This document shows, piece by piece, positions 63,116-64,000 of a DNA stretch of 64,000 nucleotides. The translations under genes and the position numbers were made by a program. Source of the DNA: Xiphydria camelus (Eukaryota > Arthropoda > Insecta > Hymenoptera > Xiphydriidae); NCBI GenBank assembly GCA_963678675.1, contig OY783196.1, positions 12,945,138 to 13,009,137 on the forward strand, in the 5' to 3' direction. How positions within the stretch are numbered: the stretch's first letter is position 1; every line of letters begins with the position of its first letter. The notes beneath the pieces are model-generated. The model worked only from the letters and a program-made list of their open reading frames with translations. It was not told where the DNA came from and did not search any database.

Positions 63116-64000
63116 TATTTCGGATTCATATTATTAAGCAAAAAAAATAAAGTTTATGTTCGTAAAATATTAAAATATTGTTTTAATACCATACCATGTA
63201 TCTCCCCGGTTTGACAATTATTATTGCGTAAAACCACCTATCTCCATTTAAAAACAAATAGGTTTATTATTTATTAAGAAAACTTTTGAGAATATGTAGA
63301 AAAAATGCCCATTAAGGGGGGGGGGTGGAGATAGGGTCTAAAAATCAACATTTTTTTACTGCCTTTTATTATAGTAAAACATTTAAAGAATGCGTCAAAA
63401 TTTTAAGTCAATCGGAGCAAAACTCTCAGTCATAGACCTTAAAGTCTCCGCTCCTCTAATACTGCGGAGCGGCGAGAACTCGGCGCTTTAAACGCTTGTT
63501 TCTCGGAACCAAGTTTTAAAAGTCCGTGGACATCGTCATTTAAAAACTATTGCACCGATTCTTTTCAAATTTTGTACACACTTTCTACATATAAAATACC
63601 AGACCCCTACGTTTTCCTTTTTTTTTTTGTTACGTTAAGGGGGTTTTACAGCAACAAAATGACGGATTTTTTCGTGAAAAATCGCAATTTTTACTTCAAA
63701 CAACCACCAAAAATTTAAAAATGGAAAAAAAATTAAATAAAAACGTAGGGGTCTAGAAAAACATCTGTTTTAACTAAATTGCTCTGATTTTTTGATTTGA
63801 GATAATTCTACGCTGAAATATAGTGTCCACCGCAAATCATCGTCTCTAAAAGGCGTCCTCGAAAATGCTTCGTCACCGGCTTATTTTTCAATATTTTTCT
63901 ACAAAAAAATTACAAAATGTTGTTCGAATGATGCTTTAGAACATGTAAATCTAAGTACTTCAACACAATAGCTCTAAAATAAGTTTGTAAAAATAGAGTT
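63116..64000. other. AT-rich repeat-like flank, no gene
   Basis: AT-rich with a G-run at about 63317 and words such as TTTTAAGTCAATCGGAGCAA that look like dispersed repeat sequence. No inverted partner lies inside the window; it could be one arm of an element continuing to the right. Confidence 0.4.

Overview
This 64-kb window reads as AT-rich, transposon-saturated intergenic DNA from an arthropod, most likely an insect. That is an inference from the element types: mariner, Tc1, pogo-like, a MADF-domain element, TTAA-flanked MITEs, Ty3/gypsy, a CR1/L2-like LINE and tRNA-derived SINEs. Species cannot be told. No intact host gene, rRNA, CRISPR array, bacterial operon or virus was found. Almost every long open frame is a transposase or polymerase fragment, or a repeat read in frame. 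Coordinates of repeats were read by eye and are good to about 5-20 bases unless a target duplication fixes them.

Layout. 0-2 kb: a truncated LINE between two (TC)n tails. 3.4-8 kb: mariner debris, an 880-bp fold-back, a half THAP domain and a head-to-head Tc1 palindrome. 8.0-11.5 kb: a 3.5-kb DNA transposon with about 830-bp terminal inverted repeats (TIRs) and a decayed DDE transposase. 12.3-17.4 kb: a 2.2-kb palindrome containing two opposed mariners, then a 1.8-kb fold-back. 17.4-22.6 kb: two nested palindromes, a SINE, a pogo-like transposase with an intron and another fold-back. 24.7-26.7 kb: a TIR element with a MADF exon split by a MITE. 27.6-31.1 kb: two copies of a spliced leader plus a tiny exon, then tandem repeats running into a palindrome. 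31.5-34.3 kb: a three-layer nested palindrome with tRNA-like heads in both arms. 34.8-35.4 kb: a second, empty-site copy of the 17.6-19.6 kb region. 35.9-40.9 kb: minus-strand exon-like sequence of an unrecognised gene with a three-fold exon-intron tandem array and duplicated introns. 41-54 kb: a mosaic of palindromic families called P, Q, R and V here, a fold-back carrying an invertebrate-type transposon protein, a 129-bp tandem array and a second tRNA-headed palindrome. 56-60.7 kb: a decayed Ty3/gypsy element with a MITE in its integrase. 60.7-61.5 kb: an internally deleted mariner. 61.5-64 kb: dispersed repeats.

The unifying feature is self-complementarity. About twenty inverted repeats with arms of about 55-830 bp belong to unrelated families, and several have the next element nested at or near their centres. 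One family (P) carries a 5' leader with a splice donor that is joined to different downstream exons at different loci. Empty-site comparisons inside the window fix target duplications: TA for P and for the CAGGGTG fold-backs, TAA for a CAAGGGG element.
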